Origin: Streptomyces sp. BV286
GTDB taxonomy: Bacteria; Actinomycetota; Actinomycetes; Streptomycetales; Streptomycetaceae
NCBI RefSeq assembly: GCF_019090165.1
Contig: NZ_JAHRIB010000147.1
Coordinates: forward strand, 1-64,000
Length of the DNA: 64,000 nt
Reading direction: 5' to 3'
Shown: positions 8,439 to 17,674 of the stretch, piece by piece
Position numbering within the stretch: the stretch's first letter is position 1
Layout: the number at the start of each line of letters is the position of its first letter
Notes under the pieces: model-generated
Database searches by the model: none
Seen by the model: only the letters and a program-made list of their open reading frames with translations
What the model was told of the DNA's origin: nothing
Translations under genes and position numbers: made by a program

Positions 8439-9338
8439 TCAGACGGTCTGCGCCACCCGGTCGCCGCGCAGGAACTCGATCGTGCGCGTCCAGCTGTCGG
8501 CGGCGTGACCGTGGGCGACGGCCTTGTCGTACACCTCCTTGACCGGGCGGAGGGTGCTCACGTCGAGCCCGCGGTGCTCGGCCCACTCCAGGACGTGGCC
8601 GACGCCGGTCGCCATCATGCCGAGGTTGGCCTCGTCGCCCGGGTGGCTGCCCGCGTCGACGTCCCGGGCGGCCTCGGCGGCCAGGGCCGGCAGGATGCCG
8701 GTGATGGTGCCCAGATACGGCAGCAGATCGGCCGCCCGCACCCCGTCGGCGCCCGCCAGCGCGAACGCGTGCAGCAGGCCGGAGATCGAGGAGTAGAAGT
8801 AGTCGAGCAGGGCCAGGTCGTGGACGGCGGCGAGCCCGTGGTCCTCGCCGAGGTGGGCGGGCCTGCCGCCCAGCGCCTTCAGCGCCGGCTCGAACCTGTC
8901 GTACGCGGCCCGCGGACCGCTGTAGAAGATCAGCGCCTCGGGGTGCCCGACCATCGGGACCGGCACCATGATCGAGCCGTCGAGGTAGTCGACACCGCGC
9001 TCGGCCGCCCAGGCGGCGGTCGCGCGGGAGCGGAGGGGGGTGTCCGAGGTGAGATTGACCAGGACGCGGCCGGGCAGTTCGTCCGCGACGGCGTCGAGGA
9101 CCGCCTCGGCCGCGTCGTAGTCGACCACGCAGACCACGACCAGCTCGGCCGCCCGTACCGCCTCGGCCGCGCTCGTGGCCCGGGCCGCGCCCCGGGTGAC
9201 GAGTCCGTCCGCCTTGGCCGCGGAGCGGTTCCATACGGTGGTGGGGTGGCCGGCTGTCAGGAAGGCGGTGGCGAGGGCGTGTCCCATGGCACCGAGGCCC
9301 AGGACCGCGACGGGGGTCTTCTCAAGGTCACTTGTCAT
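8439..9338 (-). CDS. NADP-dependent imine reductase-like dehydrogenase (6PGDH/3-HIBDH fold)
   Basis: 299 aa. Rossmann motif VLGLGAMGHALATAF (12-26) with NRSAAKA for NADPH. The C-terminal helical domain carries GEDHGLAAVHDLALLDYF, where D174 sits at the place of the catalytic Asp in actinomycete imine reductases rather than the Lys of true beta-hydroxyacid dehydrogenases. This argues for an imine/iminium-reducing enzyme; 6PGDH-like function is the alternative. Start is ATG at 9338; ATG at 9347 is also possible and neither has a clear ribosome site. Confidence 0.82.
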   Translation of the reverse strand: MTSDLEKTPVAVLGLGAMGHALATAFLTAGHPTTVWNRSAAKADGLVTRGAARATSAAEAVRAAELVVVCVVDYDAAEAVLDAVADELPGRVLVNLTSDTPLRSRATAAWAAERGVDYLDGSIMVPVPMVGHPEALIFYSGPRAAYDRFEPALKALGGRPAHLGEDHGLAAVHDLALLDYFYSSISGLLHAFALAGADGVRAADLLPYLGTITGILPALAAEAARDVDAGSHPGDEANLGMMATGVGHVLEWAEHRGLDVSTLRPVKEVYDKAVAHGHAADSWTRTIEFLRGDRVAQTV

Positions 9339-9444
9339 GGGGACCATGCTCTGGGTGGGCCCAACTCCCCACAAGAGCCCACTTTTTGCTCAGATACTGA
9401 GCTGGAGGTAAGCGAGCAGGTGCCTCCGGCCGGTGGGGGTGTTT

Positions 9445-9609
9445 GCGCAGTTCCCCGCGCCCCCGGGAGGGCTGGGTCTCCGCCGTGTTTCGACCGCGGG
9501 CCGGTGGGGGCCGGGCGCGCAGTTCCCCGCGCCCCTGGGAGAGCCGGACGTCCGGCGCGATCTTGACCGCGGGTCGGTGGGGGTTGTTCGCGCGGTTCCC
9601 CGCGCCCCT
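9445..9609. repeat. Three tandem ~72-bp intergenic repeat units
   Basis: The core GCGCRGTTCCCCGCGCCCC recurs at 9445, 9517 and 9590 (spacing 72 and 73 bp), each preceded by GGYCGGTGGGGG; the last two are also preceded by GACCGCGGG. The ends of each core (GCGC...GCGC) can pair. Further single copies sit at 40264 (inverted) and 56722. This occupies most of the 480-bp gap between the imine reductase and dctA, which contains no gene. Confidence 0.8.
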
Positions 9610-9666
9610 GAAAAGACCGGGCGGGCGTCCCTGGAAGGTGGGCCTCGGCTTCCGGGACGGGAAAAA

Positions 9667-9716
9667 GCCACCGGCAGGCGGCCAGGTCGGGGAAAACCTG
9701 GGCGTCTGCCGGTGGC
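9667..9716. repeat. Nested double-stem hairpin
   Basis: Outer arms GCCACCGGCAG (9667-9677) and CTGCCGGTGGC (9706-9716) enclose inner arms CCAGGT (9682-9687) and ACCTGG (9696-9701). The structure lies downstream of dctA and may stabilise or end its transcript. Confidence 0.6.
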
Positions 9717-9785
9717 CGGGGAGGGGGTGTGGTCCGGGCGGCCGGCGACGGGGGAACCAACCAGCCGCCCGGGGTTCTGGGGTGG

Positions 9786-9815
9786 GGCGGGTCCCGGGAC
9801 TTTCCGGGGCCCGCC
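9786..9815 (-). terminator. GC-rich terminator hairpin downstream of dctA
   Basis: GGCGGGTCCCGG (9786-9797) pairs with CCGGGGCCCGCC (9804-9815), with one G-T pair, 11 bp beyond the dctA stop. There is no U-tract, as is common in Streptomyces. Confidence 0.55.
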
Positions 9816-9826
9816 CGCCGGGGCGG

Positions 9827-11227
9827 TCAGGCCTTCGCGAGGGCCTTGTCGCCGCCGGGCTGCTGCGGCAGCTCCACCGAGGCGGAGTCCGCGTCGTCGT
9901 GCCCGCCGTGTCCGTCGTCCAGCAGTGTCGTCTCGTCGAACGGCAACTGCCCGGCGAGCACCTCGTCGACCCGCTGCCTGTCGATCTCCTTGGTCCACGT
10001 GCCGATCAGCACGGTCGCCACGGCGTTGCCCGCGAAGTTCGTCAGGGCGCGCGCCTCGCTCATGAACCGGTCGATGCCGACGATCAGGCCGATGCCGTCC
10101 ACCAGCGCGGGCTTGTGGGAGGCGAGCCCGCCCGCCAGGGTGGCGAGCCCCGCTCCGGTCACACCGGCCGCGCCCTTCGAGGCGACCAGCAGGAAGAGCA
10201 GCAGCGGAATCTGCTCGCCGACCGACATCGGCGTACCCATGGCGTCGGCGATGAACAGCGAGGCCATGGTCATGTAGATCATGGTGCCGTCGAGGTTGAA
10301 GGAGTAACCGGTCGGAACGGTGATGCCGACGACCGGCTTGCTGACACCCAGGTGCTCCATCTTCGCGATGAGCCGCGGCAGGGCGGACTCGGAGGAGGAG
10401 GTGGACAGGATCAGCAGGAACTCACGGCCCAGGTACTTGAACAGCGTGAAGATGTTCAGGCCCGCGACGAGTCGCAGCATCGCGCCGAGCACGATGAAGA
10501 CGAAGAGGAAACAGGTGACGTAGAAGCCGAGCATCAGCACGGCGAGGCTCTTCAGGGCGTCCACACCGGCCGAGCCGGTGACCGCCGCGATGGCGCCGAA
10601 CGCTCCGATGGGCGCCGCCCACATCACCATCGCGAGGATGCGGAAGACGAGGCGCTGGATGTGCTCCACGCCTCGCAGGATCGGCGCGCCGGACGAACCC
10701 ATCGCCTGCAGCGCGAACCCGGCGAGCAGCGCGATGAGCAGCGTCTGCAGCACCTCTCCGCCGGTGAACGCGGAGACGATCGTGGTCGGGATGATCCCGA
10801 GCAGGAACTCCTCGGTGTTCTTCGCCTCGGTGACCTGGCCCTGACCCGCGTCCTTGACCGCGTCGGTCACGGCGAGACCCGTACCGGGCTCCAGGATGTT
10901 GCCGACGACGAGGCCGATGGCCAGCGCGACGAACGACATGGCCACGAAGTAGCCGAGCGCGATGCCACCTACCGCGCCGACCTTGGCGGCCTTGCGCACC
11001 GAGCCGATGCCCAGCACGATCGTGCAGAAGATGATCGGGGAGATCATCATCTTGATCAGGTTCACGAAGCCGGTACCGATCGGCTTCAGCTCGACGGCGA
11101 AGTCGGGGGCGATCAGACCCACGGCGATGCCGGCGGCCACGGCGACAATCACCGCGATGTACAGGTAGTGGGTGCGGTCCCGCTTGGCAGCGGGAGCGGC
11201 AGGTGCCGTATCGGTTTTACTGGTCAC
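9827..11227 (-). CDS. dctA: C4-dicarboxylate:cation symporter
   Basis: 466 aa integral membrane protein of the DAACS/SLC1 family that takes up succinate, fumarate and malate with protons or sodium. Family signatures visible: the serine-rich re-entrant motif STSSSESALPR, the PTGYSFNLDGT motif, and NFAGNAVATVLIG near the end of TM8. The GTG at 11227 is preferred because AAGGAGG stands 7 nt before it; an ATG at 11260 lacks this. It is divergent from a DcuS/DcuR-type sensor-regulator pair, the usual regulator of dicarboxylate uptake. Confidence 0.93.
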   Translation of the reverse strand: MTSKTDTAPAAPAAKRDRTHYLYIAVIVAVAAGIAVGLIAPDFAVELKPIGTGFVNLIKMMISPIIFCTIVLGIGSVRKAAKVGAVGGIALGYFVAMSFVALAIGLVVGNILEPGTGLAVTDAVKDAGQGQVTEAKNTEEFLLGIIPTTIVSAFTGGEVLQTLLIALLAGFALQAMGSSGAPILRGVEHIQRLVFRILAMVMWAAPIGAFGAIAAVTGSAGVDALKSLAVLMLGFYVTCFLFVFIVLGAMLRLVAGLNIFTLFKYLGREFLLILSTSSSESALPRLIAKMEHLGVSKPVVGITVPTGYSFNLDGTMIYMTMASLFIADAMGTPMSVGEQIPLLLFLLVASKGAAGVTGAGLATLAGGLASHKPALVDGIGLIVGIDRFMSEARALTNFAGNAVATVLIGTWTKEIDRQRVDEVLAGQLPFDETTLLDDGHGGHDDADSASVELPQQPGGDKALAKA

Positions 11228-11371
11228 GGCTGCCCTCCTTGACGACGTCGTCGGCATCATCCGGCGTGCGGCTCACGTCCGGGGGTTGTCGGTGACTATC
11301 TCCCGCCCTGTGAGGGCCGTCACCCTTCCGTTCATTTAGTTCGTACTTATCCGGAGGGGCACACTGAGTGC

Positions 11372-13177
11372 ATGCGCCTCCCCCGTGCCCCCCGGCCCCG
11401 CAGCCTGGCAGGTCAGCTCTTCGCCATGCAGGCCGTGCTCGTCGCGGTCGTGGTCGCGGGCTGCGCGCTCTTCACGTACGTCAGCGACCGCAGCCAGGCC
11501 GAGGACGCGGCGGGCCGTCAGGCCATGGGGGTGGCCCGCTCGGTCGCGGACTCCCCTTCCGTACGGGAGGCCATCCGCACCGAGAACCCGACGAAGGAGC
11601 TCCAGCCGTACGCGCTGACGGTGCAGCGTGACGCGCAGGTCGACTTCGTCACGATCATGAACCCCGAGGGCATCCGCTGGACGCACCCCAACAAGGAGCT
11701 GATCGGCAAGCACTTCCTCGGCAACACCAGGCGCGCGCTCCTCGGCGATCCCTTCACGGAGACGTACACCGGCACGCTCGGCGCGTCCATGCGGGCCGTC
11801 ACACCGATATACGACGACGGCCGCATCGTCGGCCTGGTCAGTGCGGGGATCAAGGTCGACGAGATAAGCCAGCGGGTCGAGGGCCAGCTCAAGGCCCTGT
11901 TCGGGGTCGCTGCCGCCGCGCTGGCCCTGGGCGCCGTCGGCACGTACGTCATCAACGCCCGGCTGCGCCGCTCCACGCACGGGATGAACGCGGCGGAGCT
12001 CAGCCGGATGCACGACTACCACGAGGCCGCCCTGCACGCGGTGCGCGAGGGGCTGCTGATGCTGGACGGGCAGTTCCGGGTGGCGCTGATCAACGACGGC
12101 GGGCGCGAGCTGCTCGACGTGACGGACGACGTGGTGGGCCGCTCGGTGGCGGAGGTGGGCCTGCCGACGCCGCTGACGGGGGCGCTGCTGTCCGGCGAGC
12201 CGCGCGTGGACGAGGTGCACCTGACCGAGTCGCGCGTCCTGGTGGTGAACACCTCGCCGGTGTCGGGCGGTGAGCGCCGGGGCACGGTCGTGACCCTGCG
12301 TGATGTCACGGAGCTCCAGTCCCTGATGGGCGAGCTGGACTCGGAGCGCGGTTTCACCACGGCACTGCGTTCGCAGGCGCACGAGGCCGCGAACCGTCTG
12401 CACACGGTCGTCTCCCTGATCGAGCTGGGCCGGGCGGAGGAGGCCGTCGACTTCGCCACGGCCGAGCTGGAGCTGGCCCAGGCGCTGACCGACCAGGTGG
12501 TCGCGGCGGTCAGCGAGCCCGTCCTCGCCGCGCTGCTCCTGGGCAAGACCGCCCAGGCGAACGAGCGCGGGGTCGAACTGGTGGTGTCCGAGGACAGCAG
12601 CATCGACGACGGCCTGCTCCCGGAGTCGCTCGCCGCACGTGACCTGGTGACGGTCCTGGGCAATCTGATCGACAACGCGGTGGACGCGGCGCAGGGCTCG
12701 GTCGGCGCCCGGGTGACCGTCACCGCGCTCGCGGACACGCGGGGCCTCGTCCTGCGGGTCACCGACACGGGTGCGGGGGTGGATCCGGCCCACTCGGAGA
12801 TGGTCTTCCAGCGCGGGTGGTCCACGAAGCCCTCGGGGCCCGGTGGACGGGGCCTCGGCCTGGCCCTCGTACGGCAGGCGGTGGCCCGTCACGACGGCAC
12901 GCTGACCGTGTCGGAGGCCCCCGGGGGCGGGGCGTCCTTCGAAGTACGGCTGCCGTTGCCGCCCGCGGCGCGGGAAGGGACTAAGGTCCACGCCGGACCC
13001 GACTCCGCTCCGGACCCCGCACCCGGCTCCGGACCGGCGCGCGAACCCCGGTCGGCGGGCGGGCACGGACCGGCACGCGAGCCCGGGTCCGGGCCCGATC
13101 TGTCCGGGCCCGAGCCCGGCAGCGCGCCCGGGTCCGACTCCGAGCCCGCGCCGACGCCACACGGAGGCACCGTATGA
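11372..13177 (+). CDS. DcuS/CitA-type sensor histidine kinase
   Basis: 601 aa. TM1 (about 14-36), an extracellular PAS sensor (about 40-170, with MRAVTPIYDDGRIVGLVSAG), TM2 (about 174-196), a cytoplasmic PAS (about 215-315), a phospho-acceptor box QAHEAANRLHT with H337, and a HATPase domain (NLIDNAVDAA, GRGLGLALVRQ). The extracellular PAS of this family binds di- or tricarboxylates. A Pro/Gly/Ser/Glu-rich tail of about 65 residues follows the kinase core and is not part of the family. The gene overlaps the regulator by four bases (ATGA) and is divergent from dctA, so C4-dicarboxylates are the likely signal. Confidence 0.92.
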   Translation: MRLPRAPRPRSLAGQLFAMQAVLVAVVVAGCALFTYVSDRSQAEDAAGRQAMGVARSVADSPSVREAIRTENPTKELQPYALTVQRDAQVDFVTIMNPEGIRWTHPNKELIGKHFLGNTRRALLGDPFTETYTGTLGASMRAVTPIYDDGRIVGLVSAGIKVDEISQRVEGQLKALFGVAAAALALGAVGTYVINARLRRSTHGMNAAELSRMHDYHEAALHAVREGLLMLDGQFRVALINDGGRELLDVTDDVVGRSVAEVGLPTPLTGALLSGEPRVDEVHLTESRVLVVNTSPVSGGERRGTVVTLRDVTELQSLMGELDSERGFTTALRSQAHEAANRLHTVVSLIELGRAEEAVDFATAELELAQALTDQVVAAVSEPVLAALLLGKTAQANERGVELVVSEDSSIDDGLLPESLAARDLVTVLGNLIDNAVDAAQGSVGARVTVTALADTRGLVLRVTDTGAGVDPAHSEMVFQRGWSTKPSGPGGRGLGLALVRQAVARHDGTLTVSEAPGGGASFEVRLPLPPAAREGTKVHAGPDSAPDPAPGSGPAREPRSAGGHGPAREPGSGPDLSGPEPGSAPGSDSEPAPTPHGGTV

Positions 13178-13866
13178 ACACGCCTTCCCCGTCCCAGGAC
13201 ATCCGCGTCCTCGTCGTCGAGGACGACCCCGTCGCGGCGGACGCGCATGTCCTGTACGTGGGGCGGGTGCCCGGGTTCACCGCGGTCGGCAAGGCGCACA
13301 CCGGCGCGGAGGCGAGACGCGCGCTGGACCGCATGCCCGTGGACCTCCTCCTCCTCGACCTGCACCTGCCGGACGTGCACGGTCTGCAGCTGGCCCGCTC
13401 GCTGCGGGCGGCCGGCCATCACGCGGACGTCATCGCGGTGACGTCGGCGCGCGACCTCACGGTCGTGCGGGAGGGTGTGTCCCTGGGGGTCGTGCAGTAC
13501 GTGCTCAAGCCGTTCACCTTCGCGACCCTCCGGGACCGGCTCGTCCGCTATGCCGAGTTCCACGCCGCGGCCGGTGAGGCCAGCGGCCAGGACGAGGTCG
13601 ACCGTGCCCTGGCCACGCTCCGGGCCCCCGGCCCCGCGGCCCTGCCCAAAGGGCTGAGCTCGCCCACCCTGGAGAAGGTCACGCACGCGCTGCGGGACTC
13701 CGAGGAGGGGCTGACCGCGACGGGGGTGGCCGAGGCGGTGGGCATCTCGCGGATCACGGCCCGGCGGTATCTGGAACACCTGGTGGACGCCGGGAGGGCC
13801 GGCCGGAGTCCCCAGTACGGGCAGGTGGGGCGGCCGGAGTTGCAGTACCGGTGGGTCAAGGGATAG
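13174..13866 (+). CDS. DcuR/CitB-type response regulator
   Basis: 230 aa. Receiver domain with acidic pocket VVEDDP, phosphorylation site D62 in LLLLDLHLPD and K in YVLKPF. The C-terminal half has a winged-helix region (GLTATGVAEAVGISRITARRYLEHL) of the CitB type rather than LuxR type. It starts inside the kinase gene stop (ATGA), so the two proteins are made together. dctA is the expected target. Confidence 0.92.
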   Translation: MNTPSPSQDIRVLVVEDDPVAADAHVLYVGRVPGFTAVGKAHTGAEARRALDRMPVDLLLLDLHLPDVHGLQLARSLRAAGHHADVIAVTSARDLTVVREGVSLGVVQYVLKPFTFATLRDRLVRYAEFHAAAGEASGQDEVDRALATLRAPGPAALPKGLSSPTLEKVTHALRDSEEGLTATGVAEAVGISRITARRYLEHLVDAGRAGRSPQYGQVGRPELQYRWVKG

Positions 13867-13915
13867 CCGCCCGCCGGGTGTTCACCGACACTGGCCGTAA
13901 CCGGCCATCTGCGCA

Positions 13916-13951
13916 AGGTCATTGACCTGAGCCGACCACTCCTCTTAGGTT
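13916..13951 (+). promoter_or_regulatory. Promoter with operator dyad for the sugar ABC operon
   Basis: AGGTCA-T-TGACCT (13916-13928) is a perfect 6-1-6 dyad. Its right arm supplies a -35 TTGACC (13922-13927), followed by an 18-bp spacer and TAGGTT (13946-13951). A regulator bound here would block RNA polymerase. Two small hairpins follow in the leader (13953-13972 and 13971-13985) just before the AGGAGG site. Confidence 0.6.
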
Positions 13952-14006
13952 CTCGGGGCAGCCGAACCCCGACGCCGAAGGCGTCGGCCAGCAGGAGGTC
14001 CTGCCC

Positions 14007-15374
14007 GTGCGCCCCACCGCCGTTCCCCTTCTTCTCGCGACCGTGCTCTCGGCCGCCGTGCTCAGCGCCTGCGGCAGCGAGTCCGGCAGCGATCCGGACA
14101 CCGTGAAGGTCTCCTACAAACAGTCGACGGACAACTCGATCCGTGTCATGGACACGTATCTCGCCGACGTCAAGGAGCAGTTCGAGAAGGCCAACCCGGG
14201 CAAGAAGGTCGAGCTGGTGCCGATCAAGGCCCCGGACTCGGAGTACTACACGAAGCTGCAGCAGATGCTCCGCTCCCCGAAGACGGCCCCCGACCTGGTC
14301 TACGAGGACACCTTCCTCATCAACTCCGACATCACCAGCGGGTATCTCAAGCCCCTGGACCCCTACCTCGACACGTGGGAGGACTGGAACCAGTTCGTCG
14401 ACACGGCGAAGTCGGCGGCGAAGGCGCAGGACGGGAAGACGTACGGCGTGCCGGACGGCACGGACACCCGGGGCCTCTGGTTCGACAAGGGCATCTTCAA
14501 GAAGGCCGGTCTGCCGGCCGACTGGCAGCCGAAGACCTGGGACGACGTCCTCACGGCGGCCCGGACGATCAAGCAGAAGGTCCCCGGCGTCATCCCCATG
14601 AACGTCTACACGGGCAAGCCCGCGGGTGAGGCGGCCACCATGCAGGGCTTCGAGATGCTCCTGTACGGGACGGCCACCGGCGCCACCGAAAGCCCCCTGT
14701 ACGACACGGAGTCCGAGAAGTGGATCACCGGGAGCGAGGGTTTCAGGGACTCGCTCGAGTTCGTCGAGACCATTTTCAAGGAGAAGCTCGGCCCGGACGT
14801 GTCGGACGCCCTCGACCCCAACTTCGCGACCAGGGTGCGCGGTGAGCTCCTCCCCGAGGGCAAGCTCGGCATCAACCTGGACGGCTCCTGGCTCCCGCAG
14901 GACTGGCTGGAGGGCAGCGGCCACGAGTGGCCCGAGTGGTCCGAGAAGCTGGGTCTCGCGTACATGCCGACGCAGGACGGCCAGGCGCCCGGGAAGGTGA
15001 GCATGTCGGGCGGCTGGACCTGGGCGATCCCGAGCAAGGCGGCCAACCCGGACCTGGCGTTCGACTTCATCAAGACGATGCAGACGAAGGAGAACGCGCA
15101 GAAGTGGTACATCGCCAACTCCGGTATCTCGGTGCGCACGGACGTGGCCGAGGACCCGGCGTACGTGCAGGCGCAGCCCGGCATCGAGTTCTTCACGGAG
15201 CTGGTGGCGAACACGCACTACCGCCCTGCGTATCCCGCGTACCCGAGGGTCTCCACGGCCATCCAGGAGGCCATGGAGGGTGTGACGACGGGTGACAGCT
15301 CGGTCGAGGAGGCGGCGAGCCGCTACGACGAGGAACTGAAGACGGCGACGGACAACCAGATCATCCAGAAGTGA
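14007..15374 (+). CDS. Carbohydrate ABC transporter substrate-binding lipoprotein
   Basis: 455 aa. The signal peptide ends in the lipobox LSAC (about residues 18-21), so the mature protein is lipid-anchored outside the membrane. The rest is a family 1 extracellular solute-binding fold (sugar type): ANPGKKVELVPI at the start and MSGGWTWAIPSKAANPDLAFDFI in the hinge region. GTG 14007 is preceded by AGGAGG. First gene of an operon with two permeases; no ATPase gene is present, so a shared MsiK-type ATPase is probably used, as for many Streptomyces sugar importers. The sugar is unknown. Confidence 0.92.
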   Translation: MRPTAVPLLLATVLSAAVLSACGSESGSDPDTVKVSYKQSTDNSIRVMDTYLADVKEQFEKANPGKKVELVPIKAPDSEYYTKLQQMLRSPKTAPDLVYEDTFLINSDITSGYLKPLDPYLDTWEDWNQFVDTAKSAAKAQDGKTYGVPDGTDTRGLWFDKGIFKKAGLPADWQPKTWDDVLTAARTIKQKVPGVIPMNVYTGKPAGEAATMQGFEMLLYGTATGATESPLYDTESEKWITGSEGFRDSLEFVETIFKEKLGPDVSDALDPNFATRVRGELLPEGKLGINLDGSWLPQDWLEGSGHEWPEWSEKLGLAYMPTQDGQAPGKVSMSGGWTWAIPSKAANPDLAFDFIKTMQTKENAQKWYIANSGISVRTDVAEDPAYVQAQPGIEFFTELVANTHYRPAYPAYPRVSTAIQEAMEGVTTGDSSVEEAASRYDEELKTATDNQIIQK

Positions 15375-15381
15375 GCGCCGG

Positions 15382-16311
15382 GTGAGCGTCACCCGGCGGA
15401 CACCCGGCCTCGGCGGGCGCGGAGCGGGCGTCGGAGCGGTCAGCCGCTCCAGCCCGGTGCGCGCCCTCTCCCGGGCCCTTCCCGTCGCCCCCGCCCTCGT
15501 CCTGCTGATCCTGTTCCTCGCCGGCCCCATCGCGTACTGCGCCTACATCGCCTTCACCGACCTCCAACTCACCGGCCAGGCCGAGTCGTCCTTCACGGGC
15601 TTCGACAACTTCCGTACCGCCTTCCGCGACGAGGCGTTCCTCAACGCCGTGTGGCTGACGCTGGTGTTCACGGTGCTGTCGTCGCTGGTCGGCCAGAACA
15701 CGCTGGGGCTCGCGCTGGCGTCCCTGATGCAGCGGGCGTCGAAGCCGGTGCGTACGGTCGTGGGGGGAATCGTCATCACGGCGTGGGTACTCCCGGAAGT
15801 GGTGGCCGGCTTCCTCCTCTACGCGTTCTTCCGCCGCGAGGGCACCCTGAACGCCGTCCTCGACTGGCTCCATCTCCCCTCCCAGAACTGGCTGTTCACG
15901 CTCCCGATCCTGGCGGTGTCGTTCGCGAACGTCTGGCGGGGCACGGCCTTCTCGATGCTGGTCTACTCGGCCGCCCTGAACGAGATCCCGAAGGAGATCA
16001 CGGAGGCCGCGGAGGTGGACGGCGCGGGCGGCTGGCGTCGCATGTGGCACATCACGCTCCCGATGATCCGCCGTTCCATCGGCACGAACCTGATGCTCAA
16101 CACCCTCCAGACCCTCTCGGTCTTCGGCCTGATCTGGGTCATGACGCGGGGCGGCCCGGGAAACCGCAGCCAGACCCTCCCTCTCTTCATGTACGAACAG
16201 GCCTTCCAGAAGAGCATGATCGGCTACGGCACGGCGGTCGCCCTGCTGCTGCTGGTGGTGGGCTCCCTGTTCTCGCTCGTCTACATGCGCCTGCTGCGGA
16301 CGGAGGTCTGA
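15382..16311 (+). CDS. Carbohydrate ABC transporter permease (MalF type)
   Basis: 309 aa with about six membrane spans. The first span begins near residue 33 (PVAPALVLLILFLAGPIAYC). The EAA loop that docks the ATPase is EAAEVDGAGGWRRMWHITLP. GTG start seven bases after the lipoprotein stop. The N-terminal cytoplasmic 30 residues are Arg/Gly-rich. Confidence 0.92.
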   Translation: MSVTRRTPGLGGRGAGVGAVSRSSPVRALSRALPVAPALVLLILFLAGPIAYCAYIAFTDLQLTGQAESSFTGFDNFRTAFRDEAFLNAVWLTLVFTVLSSLVGQNTLGLALASLMQRASKPVRTVVGGIVITAWVLPEVVAGFLLYAFFRREGTLNAVLDWLHLPSQNWLFTLPILAVSFANVWRGTAFSMLVYSAALNEIPKEITEAAEVDGAGGWRRMWHITLPMIRRSIGTNLMLNTLQTLSVFGLIWVMTRGGPGNRSQTLPLFMYEQAFQKSMIGYGTAVALLLLVVGSLFSLVYMRLLRTEV

Positions 16312-16312
16312 G

Positions 16313-17158
16313 ATGGCCGCGCGCCGGACCCTCAACTCCCGTCGCGACAACCGCCGTCACGCGGCGGACGCGGGCCTGCTGTTCGTGGCGGCGGCCTTCG
16401 TCCTCCCGCTGGCCTGGGTGGTCCTGTCCGCCCTGGACCCGCACGCCGGACTGAAGGTGAAGCTGCCCGACGGTGTCACCCTCGACAACTTCGACGCGGT
16501 CCTGAAGCCGGAGATCACCTTCACTCCCCTGCTCAACAGCCTGATCCTGTGCGGCAGCGCGACGCTGCTGACGGTGGTCTGCGCGGCCCTCGCCGCGTAT
16601 CCGCTCTCCCGTTTCCGCTCACGCCTGAACAGGCCGTTCCTGCTGACGATCCTGTTCGCGACGAGCCTGCCGATCACGGCGATCATGGTTCCGGTGTACG
16701 CGCTGTTCGTCCAGGTGAACCTGATCGACACGATGCGGGGCACGATCTTCTTCTTCGCCGCGTCCCAACTGCCGTTCGCCATCTGGCTGATGAAGAACTT
16801 CATGGACGGGGTGCCTAAGGAGCTGGAGGAGGCGGCCTGGACGGACGGCGCCTCGTCGTTCCAGTCGCTGCTGCGTATCGTGCTGCCGCTGATGGGGCCG
16901 GGCGTCGCGGTGGTGACCGTCTTCGCGTTCGTGATGATGTGGGGGAACTTCTTCGTCCCGTTCATGCTGCTGCTGACACCGGACCAGATGCCGGCGTCGG
17001 TCAGCATCAACGACTTCTTCGGGAACCGCGGGACGGTGGTCTACGGGCAGCTGGCGGCCTTCTCGATCATCTACTCGACACCGGTGATCCTGCTGTACGT
17101 ACTGGTGGCCCGGCGGCTGGGCGGGGGCTTCGCCCTGGGCGGGGCCGTGAAGGGATAG
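16313..17158 (+). CDS. Carbohydrate ABC transporter permease (MalG type)
   Basis: 281 aa, six predicted spans. EAA loop EEAAWTDGASSFQSLLRIVL. The ATG lies one base after the upstream stop. Partner of the MalF-type permease in a heterodimeric channel. Last gene of the operon. Confidence 0.92.
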   Translation: MAARRTLNSRRDNRRHAADAGLLFVAAAFVLPLAWVVLSALDPHAGLKVKLPDGVTLDNFDAVLKPEITFTPLLNSLILCGSATLLTVVCAALAAYPLSRFRSRLNRPFLLTILFATSLPITAIMVPVYALFVQVNLIDTMRGTIFFFAASQLPFAIWLMKNFMDGVPKELEEAAWTDGASSFQSLLRIVLPLMGPGVAVVTVFAFVMMWGNFFVPFMLLLTPDQMPASVSINDFFGNRGTVVYGQLAAFSIIYSTPVILLYVLVARRLGGGFALGGAVKG

Positions 17159-17674
17159 GAGGCCGCGAAGGAACAGGAATCCCGATCGCGGCCCGCCGGT
17201 GCGTGCGAATTGCCGATAGGTGGAGGCGGACCGGGCGACGGACCGGCCGCCGCGGACGTCGTGCCGGGAGGGCGAACCGCAAGGATTGCGCCGCGGGTTT
17301 TCCTCCTTCACACGGCCGACCGACGTGTCGGCCATGACGTACTCGTCTTCGACGTCCGCCCACACGGGCGACACCCGCAGCGCCCCGTCCGCGCCCACGG
17401 TCGCCGGACGCCGGAGGTCCGGCGCCCGGCAGCCGCTCGCGAATATGCCCGTCGATCCTGCTCACGGCGCTTGCCAACCGCGGACCCGCCTTCCGGCCCG
17501 CCCGTACGGGCCCCTCACCGCCCCTCGCGATCACCCGCGCCGACCGCCCGCCCGATGGTCTCCAGCCACTCCGAACAGACCCGGACAGGCATCCGAAACC
17601 GTAGGTTCGCACAATCCGTGATCCTGGCCGAACAGACCGTAGTCACCGCAGTCCGCCACCCATACGTTGTGCGC
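17159..17674. other. 516-bp gap without a convincing gene
   Basis: No reading frame here has both a start with a ribosome site and plausible protein composition. A GC-rich mirror (CGCCGGACGCCGGAGGTCCGGCG) near 17402 may fold. The last ~70 bp should hold the promoter of the HTH gene at 17675. Confidence 0.5.

Noticed and set aside
17200..17400. Minus-strand frame reading VWADVEDEYVMADTSVGRV in the gap after the MalG-type permease
   Set aside because: The first residues look protein-like but the rest does not, and there is no ribosome site or conserved length; could be a decayed gene, not supportable.
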